Shown: positions 19,231 to 31,065, counted from the first letter of the stretch. The stretch: 64,000 nt of DNA from Doryteuthis pealeii (GCA_023376005.1 CM042145.1:56610980-56674979); one strand, 5' to 3'. The notes: generated by a model not told the origin, from the letters alone. Translations and numbers: made by a program.

Positions 19231-20040
19231 GAAATATCAATGTGTTTCAACTTTTACCTTGTTACAATTCTTGCGTTGTATGGAACACCTTTGTGTCTTT
19301 TTTGTTTGTTTGGGACTTAAACCTATTATCCTTATATGTTGTTTGTATTAAGTACTGTTATCCTATATGAATTGAATTTGTCTTTTCCCTACCGAGTATT
19401 CTGTGTTGGGTCATCGTTTTTGGTAACCTAATGCATTATAGAAATACGGGTGTTAGCTTCGAACAAGTACACCACTATTTCTTATAATGACATATAAACC
19501 GGTGGGAGCCGACAGGGGGTGGGGTGAGTAGGTCGAAATGCTGACTACCACGCATCAGCAATTCTGTTCATGACTTCTATTAATTGCTTCTCTCAATATC
19601 GCCTGTCTCTGAATTTATTTGCACGTCTCTCTCTCTCTCTCTCTCTCTCGTTCCTCCTCGTGTGACGGCATCACTCTAAGTGACATGCTATGGATGACTA
19701 CCCGCTTTTATGGCGACTGGTGGAGTTGTAACATCACGAAAATTGTGCAGTTCGTGCTGACCGCCTCCCCTGTACACCGCACAGACGATCTTATGTCTTA
19801 GGTCGAGGGGGGATAGGTTATTTCCATTACAAAAATAAAGTTTAGAAACTCTTTCTTTTTGAACTAGAAAACGAGGTAATTAAACACAAGTACAAAATCA
19901 AATCAATGGATCATAGCAAATTAATATCAGTAGAACAACAATTCCATTAAAACGGTCAAGATTTTAACAGAGATACTTAATTAACAATCATTGAACATTT
20001 CTCAAAACTCACACAACTGTAATACAATGAAATTATTATC
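19231..20040. other. spacer with a (CT)n microsatellite
   Basis: A (CT)n run lies at 19625-19650. A 60-codon open frame follows (19619-19801) but carries no motif I recognise. Base composition is nearer 45% GC around 19500-19800. Confidence 0.35.
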
Positions 20041-20044
20041 TCTC

Positions 20045-20345
20045 TATATATACGCTTATTCCTTAATCTTCTGACCGTTATCATCCTGCAACACCCTCTG
20101 GTTAAAAATAAGACCGTCCAAGAAATGCAAAGATGTGAATCGTGATTATTTTTGGTGTCCCTTAATCGAATTTTTATTTCTTATGAGTGTCATCACCTCA
20201 GCTAAATAATGGACCATTCCGTTTTTATTATAAAGAAATAAAGGGAAGAAAAAGGACATGCTACACAGAAAAATATAATAAGAAAGAAAGAAAGATTAGA
20301 AAAAATATAGGAGAGTGGATGAGCTCGAGTAGCACAGATTGGGTA
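20045..20345 (+). mobile_element. H1 Helentron-like element, 5' part
   Basis: Begins CTCTATATATACGCTTATTC, then TTATCATCCTGCAACACCCT, and a TCAGCTAAATAATGGACC block typical of H1. It ends in the purine-rich middle; the 3' hairpin end is absent. Confidence 0.7.
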
Positions 20346-21004
20346 ATCTGATCTCTAAAATTTGATTATTAGTTTTTGATTTCAAGATCCAGACAATTAG
20401 ATAAAATTGAATTTGTCATTTGGCGCCGACCTACCGAGAAGAAAGGTCAAATCCCAAATGGGACGGTACCAACAGTTGATAACCTGATCGGTGACATATT
20501 GAAATTGAAGAGGCCAAAACAACCGACTGAACTCTACATATGTATTATTTTTATGTCCGAAGTTATTAACTCTATAATTAAATTAATCATTTCCTGACCC
20601 TTTGGCACTTTAGGTTAAGTTTATTTTTTATGACCCATCACTCTTCTTTTTCCCAAAAGGGACATTGTTTTGTTTTTTGTTTATGTTGTTATGTTGATTA
20701 ATTAGTCTAACTGTAAACATAATCCAATGTTCCTCTATAAAATGGTGTATATTACTTTTCTATTTACATCATCAATTTTATCGGTGAACTCTTTCTCGAA
20801 ACTGACAAACTAGATTAATTGTAAAATATATTCCAACAAACTACGAGGGTAAGTTTAAAGTCTACCCCTCAACTCATGACTGTAGAAATTTATTTTAAGT
20901 GACAAGTATTCAGCTCTGTTGCAAGTTGAATCTGTTTCGGAGAATCCAGACTTGGTAGGTGATTTAAATGATAGGTTGGGCTATTTTACTGGGTAGCATG
21001 GCCA
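20346..21004. other. spacer with an unrecognised open frame
   Basis: A 73-codon frame (20376-20597) is preceded by GC-richer sequence that includes TTGGCGCCGACC, which looks a little like a retroelement primer site. I found no LTR beside it and do not assign a function. Confidence 0.3.
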
Positions 21005-21018
21005 AGTCTATTTACTGG
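21005..21018 (+). repeat. 14-bp target site duplication, left
   Basis: AGTCTATTTACTGG, repeated exactly at 21273-21286. Confidence 0.9.
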
Positions 21019-21272
21019 TATTTACAAGTGTCCCACTTTCACATGATATGGCACAAGGCCGTTTTGTGTGGGCACCACCCACAAGCCGAGACTCATGGGG
21101 TGGTAGGAAGAAAAATTGCGTCGATCCCAACCCTGCCCCTTTAAGTACAATGAGGCAGGCATCTGGGATCGACGCTATTAATTTAGCATCCCACCGGTCC
21201 AGAGGCCGAAGCTCACTGAACCCCCGTCCCGAAGGACGGGTGGGTGGCAGCTGTAGTAGCTGGAACTACTCG
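21019..21272. mobile_element. 254-bp GC-rich structured retroposon-like insertion
   Basis: Flanked by an exact 14-bp duplication. Contains a 12-bp perfect stem (21118-21129 with 21164-21175) enclosing a second 6-bp stem (CCTGCC/GGCAGG), and a third hairpin CCCGTCC/GGACGGG near 21223-21240. I see no A/B boxes, no poly-A tail and no match to the other families here. Long duplications of this kind suggest LINE-mediated insertion of a structured RNA. Confidence 0.7.
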
Positions 21273-21286
21273 AGTCTATTTACTGG
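21273..21286 (+). repeat. 14-bp target site duplication, right
   Basis: Exact copy of 21005-21018. Confidence 0.9.
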
Positions 21287-21364
21287 ATTCTCATTGGATG
21301 GTGGTTTTTGTGTGGATATTTTTATCCATATATAGTGAACACTTGACTGAGATCTGGTAGTTGG

Positions 21365-21389
21365 TACAGAGCGTATTCGGTTACGCTCT
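21365..21389. repeat. 9-bp stem hairpin
   Basis: CAGAGCGTA and TACGCTCTG around a 6-nt loop. Purpose unknown. Confidence 0.7.
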
Positions 21390-21504
21390 GTCTTTTTTGG
21401 TCTGGTGACTGGACGCTAGTCACAACTTTAATGTTCATTCTACAACGAGCATCAAATTAACTGCATATACTTGAACAACGCTCAACAGGCGCTCGTGTTG
21501 AAAG

Positions 21505-22035
21505 TACCGTTGTAGGAAATGGACACGGCGACTCGAGTTCAAATCCTGGACGAGTCTGTTGCTTAAGGACGGAATTATGGTGACTGAGCAGTCCATGACA
21601 TGCAACATTCCACTTTAGCCATTACTTAGGATCGACGGTCGGTCGGAGAGGCCTCCTTCGATCAATCGGCTGCGCATGTCAAGCCCTAGCATCTATACGA
21701 TTGTCCCAACCGTATTGTCCTCATGGCAAATCCTCAACCCTTTTTATCATATATGTGCTAGAAGGCGGTGGCTGAGGATCTTTATGTCCTGGGCATGACG
21801 TTAAAATCTATCTGATTGTGAAGTTCCAGTTCTGAAGCTCTGGGGAATGTGGAGCACCCCTTCATTCCCATTACTTCCATGTTGGGGTCCCATCAATAGG
21901 TTAAATTGATAAAAATTAGTTTTTAAAAATGTATCTAAAAAAATTGAGTACCCATTAAAAAAGAATAAAACAAATGGTCTTCGACATAAAATAACCCAAC
22001 AAGGGTTGATATGCCTTAAAATCCAACCGACCAAC
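21505..22035 (+). repeat. THR retroposon with an S2-like head joined to it
   Basis: 21505-21560 matches the S2 head (GTAGGAAATGGACACGGCGA, GAGTTCAAATCCTGGACGAG). From about 21562 the sequence is THR (AAGGACGGAATTATGGTGAC) through core and hairpin to a CCAACCGACCAACC tail. Either THR inserted into S2 or the two fused. Confidence 0.8.
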
Positions 22036-22039
22036 CATC

Positions 22040-22585
22040 CTTTACCCTCATACATTCTCGTATTTTTTGCACGTTTTAACCACATGAACCCCGTCAGAAA
22101 AAAATAAAAAATAGAAAACTATTTTCTCTCTTTTTTTTCACAACTAATTTTTGTTGTTTAGTATTCAGGAGACTTTTTCTCTACCCAGGCAATTCGTAAA
22201 AAAAATTGATACATTATTTCGAGCAAAAATCAATACAAGGTTTGCTTGAAAAGTTCATATGGTGATTTCATATCTGCCGTTAACTCTTTTACCAATGGGA
22301 CCCAAGCACTGCAACACCGTCGGAAAATGTGTGCAGACCGCAAGGGAGGTCTATCCTGAAAAAGAATTCATATTTTGTAATATCCTATCAGAGTATCTTG
22401 GTCAGCCTATGAATTTTTCGTATAAAGTTTTCATTACTAATATTTTCGTTATATCAGCGTATTAAACTATGTAGATCGTTAGTTCTCAACCTGAATCGGA
22501 GTGGTAGGGTAGGGATTAAAATAAAATTAGAATATTCTTTTTTTAAATAAACTCCCATGAGCCTTAATTGTGTGTAATCACTACC
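22040..22585. other. spacer with an unrecognised open frame
   Basis: A 68-codon frame (22259-22465) has a plausible amino-acid composition (a KCVQTAREVYPEKEFIFCNI stretch), but I know no matching family and see no clear splice pair. It could be an old exon or a retroelement fragment. Confidence 0.25.
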
Positions 22586-22589
22586 ACGG

Positions 22590-22690
22590 CGACTATGAAC
22601 AGTGAATAAAGCCTAAGTCATGAAATCACCTCCTGCCTTTGTCTCTCTATTTTTCGTTCCTTGAATTCCTTCCTTTTCAGCGCGACCACC
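22590..22690 (+). repeat. LTR-like fragment with polyadenylation signal
   Basis: Shares AATAAAGCCTAAGTCA and a TTTGTCTCT run ending near TTTTCAG with 27960-28060. The AATAAA followed by a T-rich stretch looks like an LTR R/U5 boundary. No partner LTR was found. Confidence 0.45.
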
Positions 22691-22764
22691 AAATGAGATG
22701 GGGTTAAAAGTAAAACCTTAAGAATATCTAGCAACCTTTGAACCTTAAAACACCAAAACCCCTT

Positions 22765-22935
22765 GCAACACCATAGTAGTACCTGTTAGGGTCTCGTCCA
22801 TAGGTTAATGAGAAGAAATGAGTTTGAAAGAAATATGTTTATAAAAAATTGAGTAGCCATCAAGAATGAATAAAACAAAACGTCCTCGGCCTAAAATAAC
22901 CCAACAAGGGTTGGCATGCCGTAAAATCCAACTAA
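22765..22935 (+). repeat. THR retroposon, 5'-truncated
   Basis: From TAGTAGTACCTGTTAGGGTC through GAATGAATAAAACAAAACGT to the tail hairpin. Confidence 0.85.
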
Positions 22936-22939
22936 CTTC

Positions 22940-23470
22940 AAAGGCTTTGTGACAAATTTCTACCTCCATACTCAATTCTAGATAAACAAATGTTAGAAAC
23001 ACTTTTATTTCAAATAGCTCCTGTAAAATTACACGCCCCTGTTTTGCAGATGGCTTTTCTGACGACCGCTCGGAGGTAACAAATAGTTGTCAGAGTGAAA
23101 CATCCAGGTACTTAAAAGGAAGAAGCACGAATATAGCACTTTTTTTTAAAACTTGATATACCGTAGGGAAAAGACGCGAGCTTCATCTGTCCGCGAGGAA
23201 ACCTCCCAGGGGGTCTGACTCTTTGAGCAAGTGGTAACACTTCACACTACAAACCAAACAATACCGAAACATTTAAAAAATTACCAACATGTCAATTACA
23301 AATACGAACAAAAATATGCGCCGTCCGGGCAAAAATATTTAAATTTTAATGTAATTATATATAATATTGAATTAGAAAGACTAATGAAATTAAATACGAA
23401 CACAAAAAAGACTACATTTATTTTTCTTTAATTCTAATTGTTTTCAATATAAAATTATACATAAGATTGC
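22940..23470. other. spacer, nothing recognised
   Basis: No supported gene; a short CpG-richer stretch lies near 23170-23240. Confidence 0.4.
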
Positions 23471-23474
23471 CGTT

Positions 23475-23850
23475 TATACGTTTGAGAATAAAACAACAAT
23501 ATTAGAAATAAATACCACCAAGTAATTATTTATTAAATACGGTTATATTAAAATCGACATGTAAATTATTCACACCATACACTATGGAAACGTTTATTTC
23601 TTAATGATATATGATTAACATCGCAGGATTTTAAACATATTAATACTTTGGTCTGCTTTAAGGCAAATCTATCTTAGCTAGACCTTAATAGAGACATTGT
23701 TAATAAAAAATGCTAATTAAGATTAAATGATTATTTAATAACCATTGAGAATATAACGTAAATAACTAAGGGTTTTGGGACGTTGGTGGTGACATAGTTT
23801 AGGTTAGACAGACACATAATCTCGATTATTACACATAATAACTTCATATT
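23475..23850 (+). repeat. KR repeat, near-complete uninterrupted copy
   Basis: AACAATATTAGAAATAAATA, CACACCATACACTATGGAAA, TTTCTTAATGATATATGATT, TAACCATTGAGAATATAACG, then the closing GTGACATAGTTTAGGTTAGA block. It serves as the reference that shows the 9.6-12.8 kb copy to be interrupted. Confidence 0.75.
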
Positions 23851-23892
23851 CATACATATTTCCTTTTTGTCTTGATCATAAATAAAAACTGT

Positions 23893-24505
23893 TGATTGAT
23901 TGATTTTAACGGCATGTCAACCTGTTTAGGATTATTTTATATCCAGGGGTTAGGGAATTGCGTTTATTGTACATTTTCATTAAATTTTGTGTAGTTGCAT
24001 CTTAAAAGTTGTTTTTTTCCATACGTTTATACGATATCGGTTTTCCTATCAAATACAAATAATTTGCACACAGTATTATGGCTCCAGGCATTCCTATCTC
24101 ATACTAATAATTATATGGTTTCAAGAAATTATTTCTTGTTTACTAATAGTCAATTATATGGTTTCAAGTTAATAATAATGCTTGGTAAATAATCATATGT
24201 TCAAGTAATTATTCTTAATGCAAATAATTTACAGCTATATCGAACACAAATGATTTTTAAACATATCTATTTGAACCAAAACTGGGACCTTAACAGATGC
24301 TACCACTCCGGGTCAGAGTAAACTTGGGAGAAATGGCAATTATGAAATACTCCACATTCCCCAGATCTCCGAAACTGGAGCCTCACCATCAGATGCAGTT
24401 TAGAGGTATACACAGGACATTCCCCCCTTTTTGGGTGTGTGTGGTCTTACCCCTCTGCAGGGGATACAGTCAGTATATTCTAAGCCTCACCGACAGAACT
24501 GTTAT
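23893..24505 (-). repeat. THR retroposon, subfamily with internal ATGGTTTCAAG repeats
   Basis: Tail and hairpin (TTAACGGCATGTCAACCTGT) are followed by three or four TTATATGGTTTCAAG-type units at 24065-24190, then the THR core with the short 5' portion ending CAGTATATTCTAAGCCTCAC. Confidence 0.75.
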
Positions 24506-24634
24506 TCTATTAGAATTTTCTTCAATGTTTCTTTTAACACAATAATCATGAAAGCAAAATTAAATCTTATACAAGTTTAGACATTTATTATCGGTTGTGG
24601 GTTTGTAAAAGGCATTTTTACTCTATAAAAGAAC

Positions 24635-25038
24635 TAGCAGCGGCTACCCGACGTCGCCGGAGTAGAGGGGGATTTATAAAAGTTAGTCCTGCATATCCAT
24701 TATTACTGAATCGTGAGTTGAATCCTTGTGGGATGCCCCATTTAAATGTCCATGTAAAAAAATAAACCTTGCATTGATCGAGCTACTCTGAAAAGAAATG
24801 TTAATGTCTACTATATAAAATGTTAAATTTAAAAAAATCCACGCTGTCATCATTCAAATTTTATTTTTTAATTATCTTCACAAATATAAATCAAATCTCT
24901 ATTATTTTTACTAAAAAACCAAGTCCTGGTGATATTTAATGTGTATATATATTTACTTTGTCGTTAATTGTTTTATTTTCGAAGATTCCTCCGGACATAC
25001 CTATACATACAACTGCCCTTTATATATGTATAGATCCA
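24635..25038 (-). mobile_element. H2 Helentron-like element, near full length
   Basis: In element sense (minus) the 5' terminus is ATCTATACATATATAAAGGG and the 3' end is a degraded hairpin plus CTGCTAGT. The interior carries CCAGGACTTGGTTTTTTAGT and TTCAACTCACGATTCAGTAA blocks shared with 31656-32052 and 42262-42755. No Rep/helicase coding sequence, so non-autonomous. Confidence 0.65.
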
Positions 25039-25309
25039 AAGGTAGAGAATTAAGGGCTCAAATTGTATAACTGTTATGAAAATGACTTTCACTGAGTGGT
25101 TGTATAAAAATTGCCCTTTGAAAACAATTGCTTAATATACAGTTGCTCATACAGTTAGTATGTTATATCATATGGTTATGTAAAACGTCTAAGTACGTTT
25201 CTTATGGGCAATCAATTGAGCTGCTTAAAAATCTGTTGGAAGCAGCAATTATCATTGGTCTAATAAAACACTTTTGTACTTTATTTGTGAATTCTCCGCC
25301 TAAAGAGTA

Positions 25310-25545
25310 GCATGTCCCTTTTCTTCCCTTACTGTTTTACTAAAAACGGAATGGTCCATTGTTTAGTTGAAATGACGACACTCATAATAAGAAATCGGCG
25401 GATAAGCAGCACTAGATAATCAGGATTTACATTTTTGCATTTCATCTTGGACTGTCTCATTTTTAATCAAAGGGTGTTGCAACATAAATATTGTGGTACA
25501 ATTAAATAACACGAGTATTAATATATAAATGTCAGAATCCAATTT
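25310..25545 (-). mobile_element. H1 Helentron-like element, 5' half
   Basis: Reads in reverse of element sense: AACGGAATGGTCCATTGTTT, ATCGGCGGATAAGCAGCACT, CAGGATTTACATTTTTGCAT, and a terminal CACGAGTATTAATATATA. Confidence 0.75.
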
Positions 25546-25549
25546 TATA

Positions 25550-27035
25550 TAAGTTTGGGCATTTGTTCTCGGTTGTGGATTTCCCGCCAAAAGTGGAGAT
25601 TCACACCAAGTACTGAATGCCTCTTCTGCAAAGGTGAAAGGTGCTCTTCTCTCTTTCAAATTCATCCAGCGATTACAAATGTTTCCGAGAAGACAAAAAA
25701 AAGCAATGACTCGGGTCAGATTTTTTTTTTCTTTTCTTCTGGCCAGTTTTTTTTTCTTTCCAATCGACTAAGCAATAACGACAATAGGTCCAAGATATTT
25801 TAGCTCGACTTATTTAAAGGTGAATGGCATTTAATTTTGATCGACTATGAAATGGTCCATTACATTTGTCTGAGGTAGGCACTCTCCTTGTACTAACTTG
25901 ACATACTGTTAACTTGGAACACCACGTGACTATTGAACATAAACGCTATATGCCAGACTCTCAGATTTCTCATCTAGATTCCAAGTGGCTTTCCAAATGG
26001 GAAAACATCGTAGATTCTATGAAGATACAAGTATACTAATTGCAGTGAGTAGAGGAGCCGTTTTGTAACGGTTATTATTATAGGAAATGGACTCGATGAG
26101 TTGAGTTAAAATCCTGGACGAGGCTGTTTGCCCTTCACTGTGAACTAAATGCCTTTTGGGTAAATTGTAGATTAAAATTAGCTCTCTAGTTTCGGTAAAT
26201 GCAAACAGTATAAAAGGAAAATTCTGAATATCATGTTTCATATTTTTTCTGTTTAGATATAAAAATGTGATTCACTGGAAAAGAAAATGCGTGTAAAGTT
26301 TATCTATCTCAATTTGTACTATCTACCTATTTATCTATCTAGAAAATAGAAGAAAAAAAATCCCTAAAAAGATGAATTTATTCTTGTTCGTGAAGTCGAC
26401 GTTAAAATCTTTCGGTTTTTATTATACCTTTATCAGAACTTTAGTATGAAAAAAGTGCCGTCTGAACAGTGATGGATTTTTTTAAATAACGAGAGATGAG
26501 AAAGTGTAAACGGAGAAAGTCTCATAACCGTTTACGAGCGGGGTTTTTTTTTTAAGAAAAAGAAATTAAACATGGAATTTTGAGTTGTTTTTACACCTGT
26601 TGTTAAGGATTAGATCATTTGAACGAAAAATAGTCAGGTTATTAGATTTAAAAAATTATATTTTTTTCTGATATGACACACATATGTGAGACTGTTTAAG
26701 AAATTCCAGTTCCTTGTTTTCTTACTTTGATCACTAAGTTAGGCTGCAAGGTAAGGAGGTAAAATTCAGAATTAACATAATTTGAGATGTACAGAGTGTT
26801 TCAGACAAAATTGATATGATTTCATCATCTAATAACTTGATCGATTCTTATTCGAATGAAATCAAATTTTAACAGTATGTGTAGAAACAATTGAAAATTC
26901 TATGTTCGGGGCCATAGTAGCCGAGGCCAGTCCCCACCTCAATTTTTACCAATGAATCTATATTTTCCCTGTATACATTTAAAAAAAGATGAATTTTTTT
27001 TTCATTTGTAACACAGACCAAGTGCTCTGAAGGTC
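25550..27035. other. spacer with an S2 fragment
   Basis: 25553-25590 (AAGTTTGGGCATTTGTTCTC, then GGTTGTGG) recurs at 24570-24600, an unnamed short repeat. 26050-26150 is an S2 head fragment on the plus strand (TAGGAAATGGACTCGATGAG). The remainder is AT-rich without recognised features. Confidence 0.4.
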
Positions 27036-27039
27036 GCAT

Positions 27040-27165
27040 AGGCAAAAGACTTTCAGTAACCAGACACCATTGACTCCATGTCCATGCTACCTTAACTTAG
27101 ATATAAATGCTCTATTCATGATACTGAGCACTGTTCAATTATAAATGTAGCACCGATATAATATA
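27040..27165 (-). repeat. J repeat, single-arm copy
   Basis: CTTTCAGTAACCAGACACCA, TTGACTCCATGTCCATGCTA and a GATACTGAGCACT end match the repeat at 33955-34150. Confidence 0.6.
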
Positions 27166-27192
27166 TATGTATATATATATGTGTGTGTGTGT
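27157..27192. repeat. (TA)n/(GT)n microsatellite
   Basis: TA run followed by GT repeats. Confidence 0.9.
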
Positions 27193-27390
27193 GAGTGAAT
27201 GGGTTACGATGTAAGTTAGTATTAGTATGATTCTAAGTTAGCCCTTTCTTCCAAAAGCAGAAGAGTCGTTTAGGTCCAATTGAGAGCTCGGTATTCAATA
27301 TTATTGAACAGAGCAATATTAGTAATGGAAAAAGCTTAATAAAATTGAGCATTTGCGGTTATAACCGATTTTTAAACCTTTTTCTTTGCC

Positions 27391-27391
<1 letters not shown>

Positions 27392-27441
<50 letters not shown>
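27392..27441. repeat. (TA)n microsatellite
   Basis: About 50 bp of TA. Confidence 0.95.
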
Positions 27442-27444
<3 letters not shown>

Positions 27445-27485
27445 CACTTCAGCTACACAAGTTTCATATCTTCTTCAGGTTTGTT
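27442..27485 (-). ncRNA. degenerate hammerhead-like core
   Basis: The minus strand has CTGAAGA, a short AGATAT spacer, GAAAC, UUGU and GUA in hammerhead order, but stem II is nearly absent and stem I is weak. Probably a vestige. Confidence 0.25.
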
Positions 27486-27489
27486 TAAT

Positions 27490-27945
27490 TAATTTCTGAT
27501 TCTATATACATGTGTATATATTTAGTCTTCGCCCTCTCTTTCTTCTTGTCCATCCCTCTAATCGTCGTTGGGTGGGAGGGTTTTTCATCTGAGTTTTCTT
27601 TGATTTATCAGATATTGTCTATTGTACATCTGTGTATGTTTTCTTTTTAAACTTTAATCGCCCAGTGTTTGCTTTCATTGGTTGTGCGTGAGTGTGTGCG
27701 TATTGTCATGTTGTTTACAGGCAGATATGTGTGCGTGTGGTCATGTTGCTCGATCGTCTCTGTTTATTGAGGGGATTTTTAAAAAAAACGGAAAAAAAAT
27801 TAAATTAAAAAAAAATCCCATGCAGTCTTGACCGGAATAATCCTTTGCGCATGTCCTACAAAAAGGGATGACCCCTACCCCCAAAATAATAATTTGGCCA
27901 TTTGAATTTAGGCCGCAACTGAGTGCAGTCGTTTTCCTGTCCAGG
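27490..27945. other. spacer, nothing recognised
   Basis: T-rich then A-rich DNA; a 69-codon minus frame (27741-27950) has no recognised motif. Confidence 0.35.
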
Positions 27946-27959
27946 GGCATGTCCTGTTG

Positions 27960-28060
27960 TTACGGCTGACTATGCCCCGTTCAATAAAGCCTAAGTCACA
28001 AAACTACCTCTTGCTTTTGTCTCTTTCCTTTCTCGTCCCTTAGATTTCATTTCAGCTTAC
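27960..28060 (+). repeat. LTR-like fragment with polyadenylation signal
   Basis: TCAATAAAGCCTAAGTCAC and the T-rich TTTTGTCTCTTTCCTTTC match 22590-22690. Confidence 0.45.
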
Positions 28061-28064
28061 CAGC

Positions 28065-28990
28065 CCCTAAGAAGAAAAAAACCCAGCTTTATTGGGGACA
28101 AGATACAGTACGAACGAACCAAACCTGTCCCTATAGTATGTTTAGATTTTTGATTGGTCGTTGTGTGTCTGTGTCTACTAATGGTTCCATGTTTGTCTTG
28201 TAGACAATTATTGAAGCCTAGGAGTGAAATTCTTCATTACTCTGGATTTAGCTACTGATCTCTCCTTCGTCTGTTGGCCTGGATGTTTAAACGGACGACA
28301 TGTGAATCTATAAATATATTTTTGTTTGGCTTTTAATTCTTTCTTGTCAGTTGGCCATTGCTTGTCTGTCGATGCATCAGTCTGATAGATTTCTAATGAA
28401 TCTATTCAATTCTTGGCAATTCGACGCTGAGAATAACCAAACGAAGAGCCATGCGTTGTGCGTTTCTGCCGTTTTGCCAACAATGCAGCGTAATTAATAA
28501 AATGAAAGAGATATTAGTTTAAGCGAAGGATTATGTAAGACTATGTTTGTTCATTACAGCCATAGCCTGATACGAAAAAAGAAAAGAAAAAAAAAGAGTA
28601 ACACAAGAAGGAAGCAACCAGTTATATACTTTTGTAGAAAAATACGAGACATCACAACAACAACAAATCTAAGTAATCGATACATTATTGAATGGAGAAG
28701 CAAGTGGGTGTGTGGGGGTGTGAGGGGGGGGTAGACAGTATAATCACAATGTGATAAAAAAAAGTAAGAACGGAAAAAAAAAGAGAAGAACTAAACCATT
28801 TCTGTCTGCACTTGCTGATATGATATTGTCAATGAAAGTAAAGATGTCTGAAAACGAAGACTCCAGGTGGTGGGATAAAAAAAAGGGGGGGGAGAAAGGA
28901 GTGACCCCCTAAGTCAGCCAAGAAGTAAAAAAATTAAGAATCAGAGCCTCACTCCCAGGGATTTAAGTAGGATAAAAAAATGTAGTTTCT
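28065..28990. other. spacer, nothing recognised
   Basis: Purine-rich runs near 28570-28600 and 28750-28900. No gene seen. Confidence 0.4.
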
Positions 28991-28996
28991 TTTCCT

Positions 28997-29165
28997 CTCT
29001 CACGCTATGTGAAATGCAAATAGCCTCGTCCCGGATTTGAACTCGAGATGTCGAGTCCATTTTCTACGATGATAACCATTACGCAACACGCCTCCATAGA
29101 TATGTAGCTTGCCAAACGAGTCTAGAAGTAGGATACATTTTGTATTTGAAACAGGGGGCAAGAGG
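28997..29165 (-). repeat. S2 SINE, head and partial body
   Basis: The head in reverse is clear (AACCATTACGCAACACGCCT; GGATTTGAACTCGAG as the B-box). The body is rearranged and truncated. Confidence 0.75.
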
Positions 29166-29169
29166 ATAA

Positions 29170-30510
29170 CAACTCCAACCCATAAAAATCTGGTTGCTGT
29201 GGAAACTGTGGTACAGTCCGTAACACAGGGTCTACAGAATCTGTAAACTGAACAAATAAGTCTTTGTTGAGAAGGGTGGGTGTGTTGTATACCATACTCA
29301 TCTTGTATAGTATACCCGTAGAGTATACCTGTATACCCGTGGTTGTATACAGATATACTCACCTACTATCGTCTCTGTTGTCGCTACTATCTGTCGATTC
29401 TCTGTCATCTTCTATCTTGGATCTTGGCTGGTTCTAAGCTAGTTTCTTCTGGATCTGAGATTCTTCCTGGCTTCATTCTGTGACATCCTATGTTGTTACT
29501 TTGTTTTTAATTAACGACACAATACTCTCTTCCATTAGAGATCATATTTTATTTCATAAGCATTCCAGATCAAATTAAACGCATGGTAATTTTGGCTATT
29601 GGGACGAGAGACACCATACATCTTACTCATCCCATCAGTCAGCCAAATCTGATTTTCTAAACTATCTTCCCACGTTTGTAGGGGCGAATCAGAGAAGTAG
29701 TCAATACAGGGTTACATCATGTCACTCACATTCCCTTTATCTTTCCACTAAACCGTTATTCTTTTAAATCTAAACTACACTTATCGTACATAATTAATAG
29801 GCTACCTATCAATTATGTAATAGGTGTGTCTAATCATAACCAATAATCAGCTGCAAACCATGTTGTCGAGTCTCCTCAAGATACTATTCTTTATTCTTGT
29901 GTTTGATGTCCTCCCAACAACCCAAATGAAATTCAATAAAAGCAATTGGAATTAGGAATATGAAGGTTAATCCTTGTCAAAATAATAAAGTGATAAAAAA
30001 TAGAATTTAAGATTTAGCCATGATATCTAGAATTCTATTTCGGTCAATATCTCTAGAAATTCTAAGAACTCTTTAAGTTTAAAGACAATTTTTTTTCTCT
30101 TTTGATTTTCATATTTTCAGTTTTTAATTTTGTCTTTTGTTTCTATTTACATAAAAATAAACTTGAAATCATAAAACTGGGACAATTCGAAATAATTGGA
30201 GGAAAACCAAATAAACAACAAATATTAAAAGCAGACAATGGATATATCAAAGTTTAAAATAAAATATGATTCTTAGATTTTGTATCAACTGTTTTCTAAA
30301 TTTGTTTCTTCAGATCGATAGAAACAAAGAAAATTAACAAAAATAAACAAATTTCGATCCTTAATAAGTTGTTACATTTTAACTCCTTATTTCCTGTAAA
30401 GAATTTCTAAAATATGTGTATTAAAATAATAAATAAATTAGCACTCACTGGCACAGAGAATGTTGACACTTCTTGAAGTTCAAGTTGAAAAATAATTCAG
30501 TTAGTAGCAG
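29170..30510. other. spacer with a GTATAC cluster
   Basis: Five GTATAC palindromes lie between about 29285 and 29350. Elsewhere no family match. A 120-codon minus frame (29000-29362) overlaps the S2 copy and is not supported as a gene. Confidence 0.35.
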
Positions 30511-30514
30511 GACC

Positions 30515-30775
30515 TGTGGATATACCACAGTATGATATAATTTACTTATTACAACGTTTGCTTAAGAGCTATTGCGAAATAGTTAAATATGTAAAAAGTA
30601 TAATAATCTTGATTTAACTTTCTCTCTCTCTCATTCACTCTTGTTTTCTTTCTTTCCTCCTTTTCATTAAGTTTAATCGAAACAGATTAGCATTATAGAG
30701 CCTCTCTCTATCTTTCCCCTACTCTCTTTCTTTTTCTTATTTTATTTTTTCTGTGTAGCAAGTCCTCTCCAACCA
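30515..30775 (-). mobile_element. H1 Helentron-like element, 3' half
   Basis: Opens (plus strand) with TAGCAGGACCTGTGGATATA, whose CTGTGG/CCACAG hairpin is the H1 3'-terminal structure, then AATAGTTAAATATGTAAAAA and a pyrimidine-rich middle. Joined directly to a THR 5' fragment. Confidence 0.75.
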
Positions 30776-30794
30776 ACCGTCTAGCCCAAGTAAG

Positions 30795-30965
30795 GATCGA
30801 AGTGGAATATTGTATGTCATGAACTGTTCAGCCACCAGGATTCCATCCTTATGCATCATGTGTCACCACCCATGGCCAACAGGTGGCCTCATTAGTGGAT
30901 TATTACCCCTCTGCAGATGTGTGGTTGGTGTATTCTACATCCTTGGCCGACAAGGCAGAACATTT
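30795..30965 (-). repeat. THR retroposon, 5' part
   Basis: TAAGGATCGAAGTGGAATAT through GGTGTATTCTACATCCTTGG to the THR 5' end (GACAAGGCAGAACA). A second small THR core fragment follows at about 31005-31065. Confidence 0.8.
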
Positions 30966-30980
30966 GTGGGAATAATTCAA
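30963..30980 (+). repeat. 18-bp direct repeat, left copy
   Basis: AACATTTGTGGGAATAAT; an exact copy lies at about 31638-31655, at the left edge of an H2 element. Confidence 0.7.
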
Positions 30981-31065
30981 AAATAGTATGGGTAAACATA
31001 AGCCAAAAGTACTCTACACTTCTCAGAGCTCCTGATCTGGTGCCTCACCATCAGATGCTCTTAAT

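Noticed and set aside
20420..20445. TTGGCGCCGACC as a retroelement primer site
   Set aside because: No LTR edge adjoins it and no paired LTR was seen.
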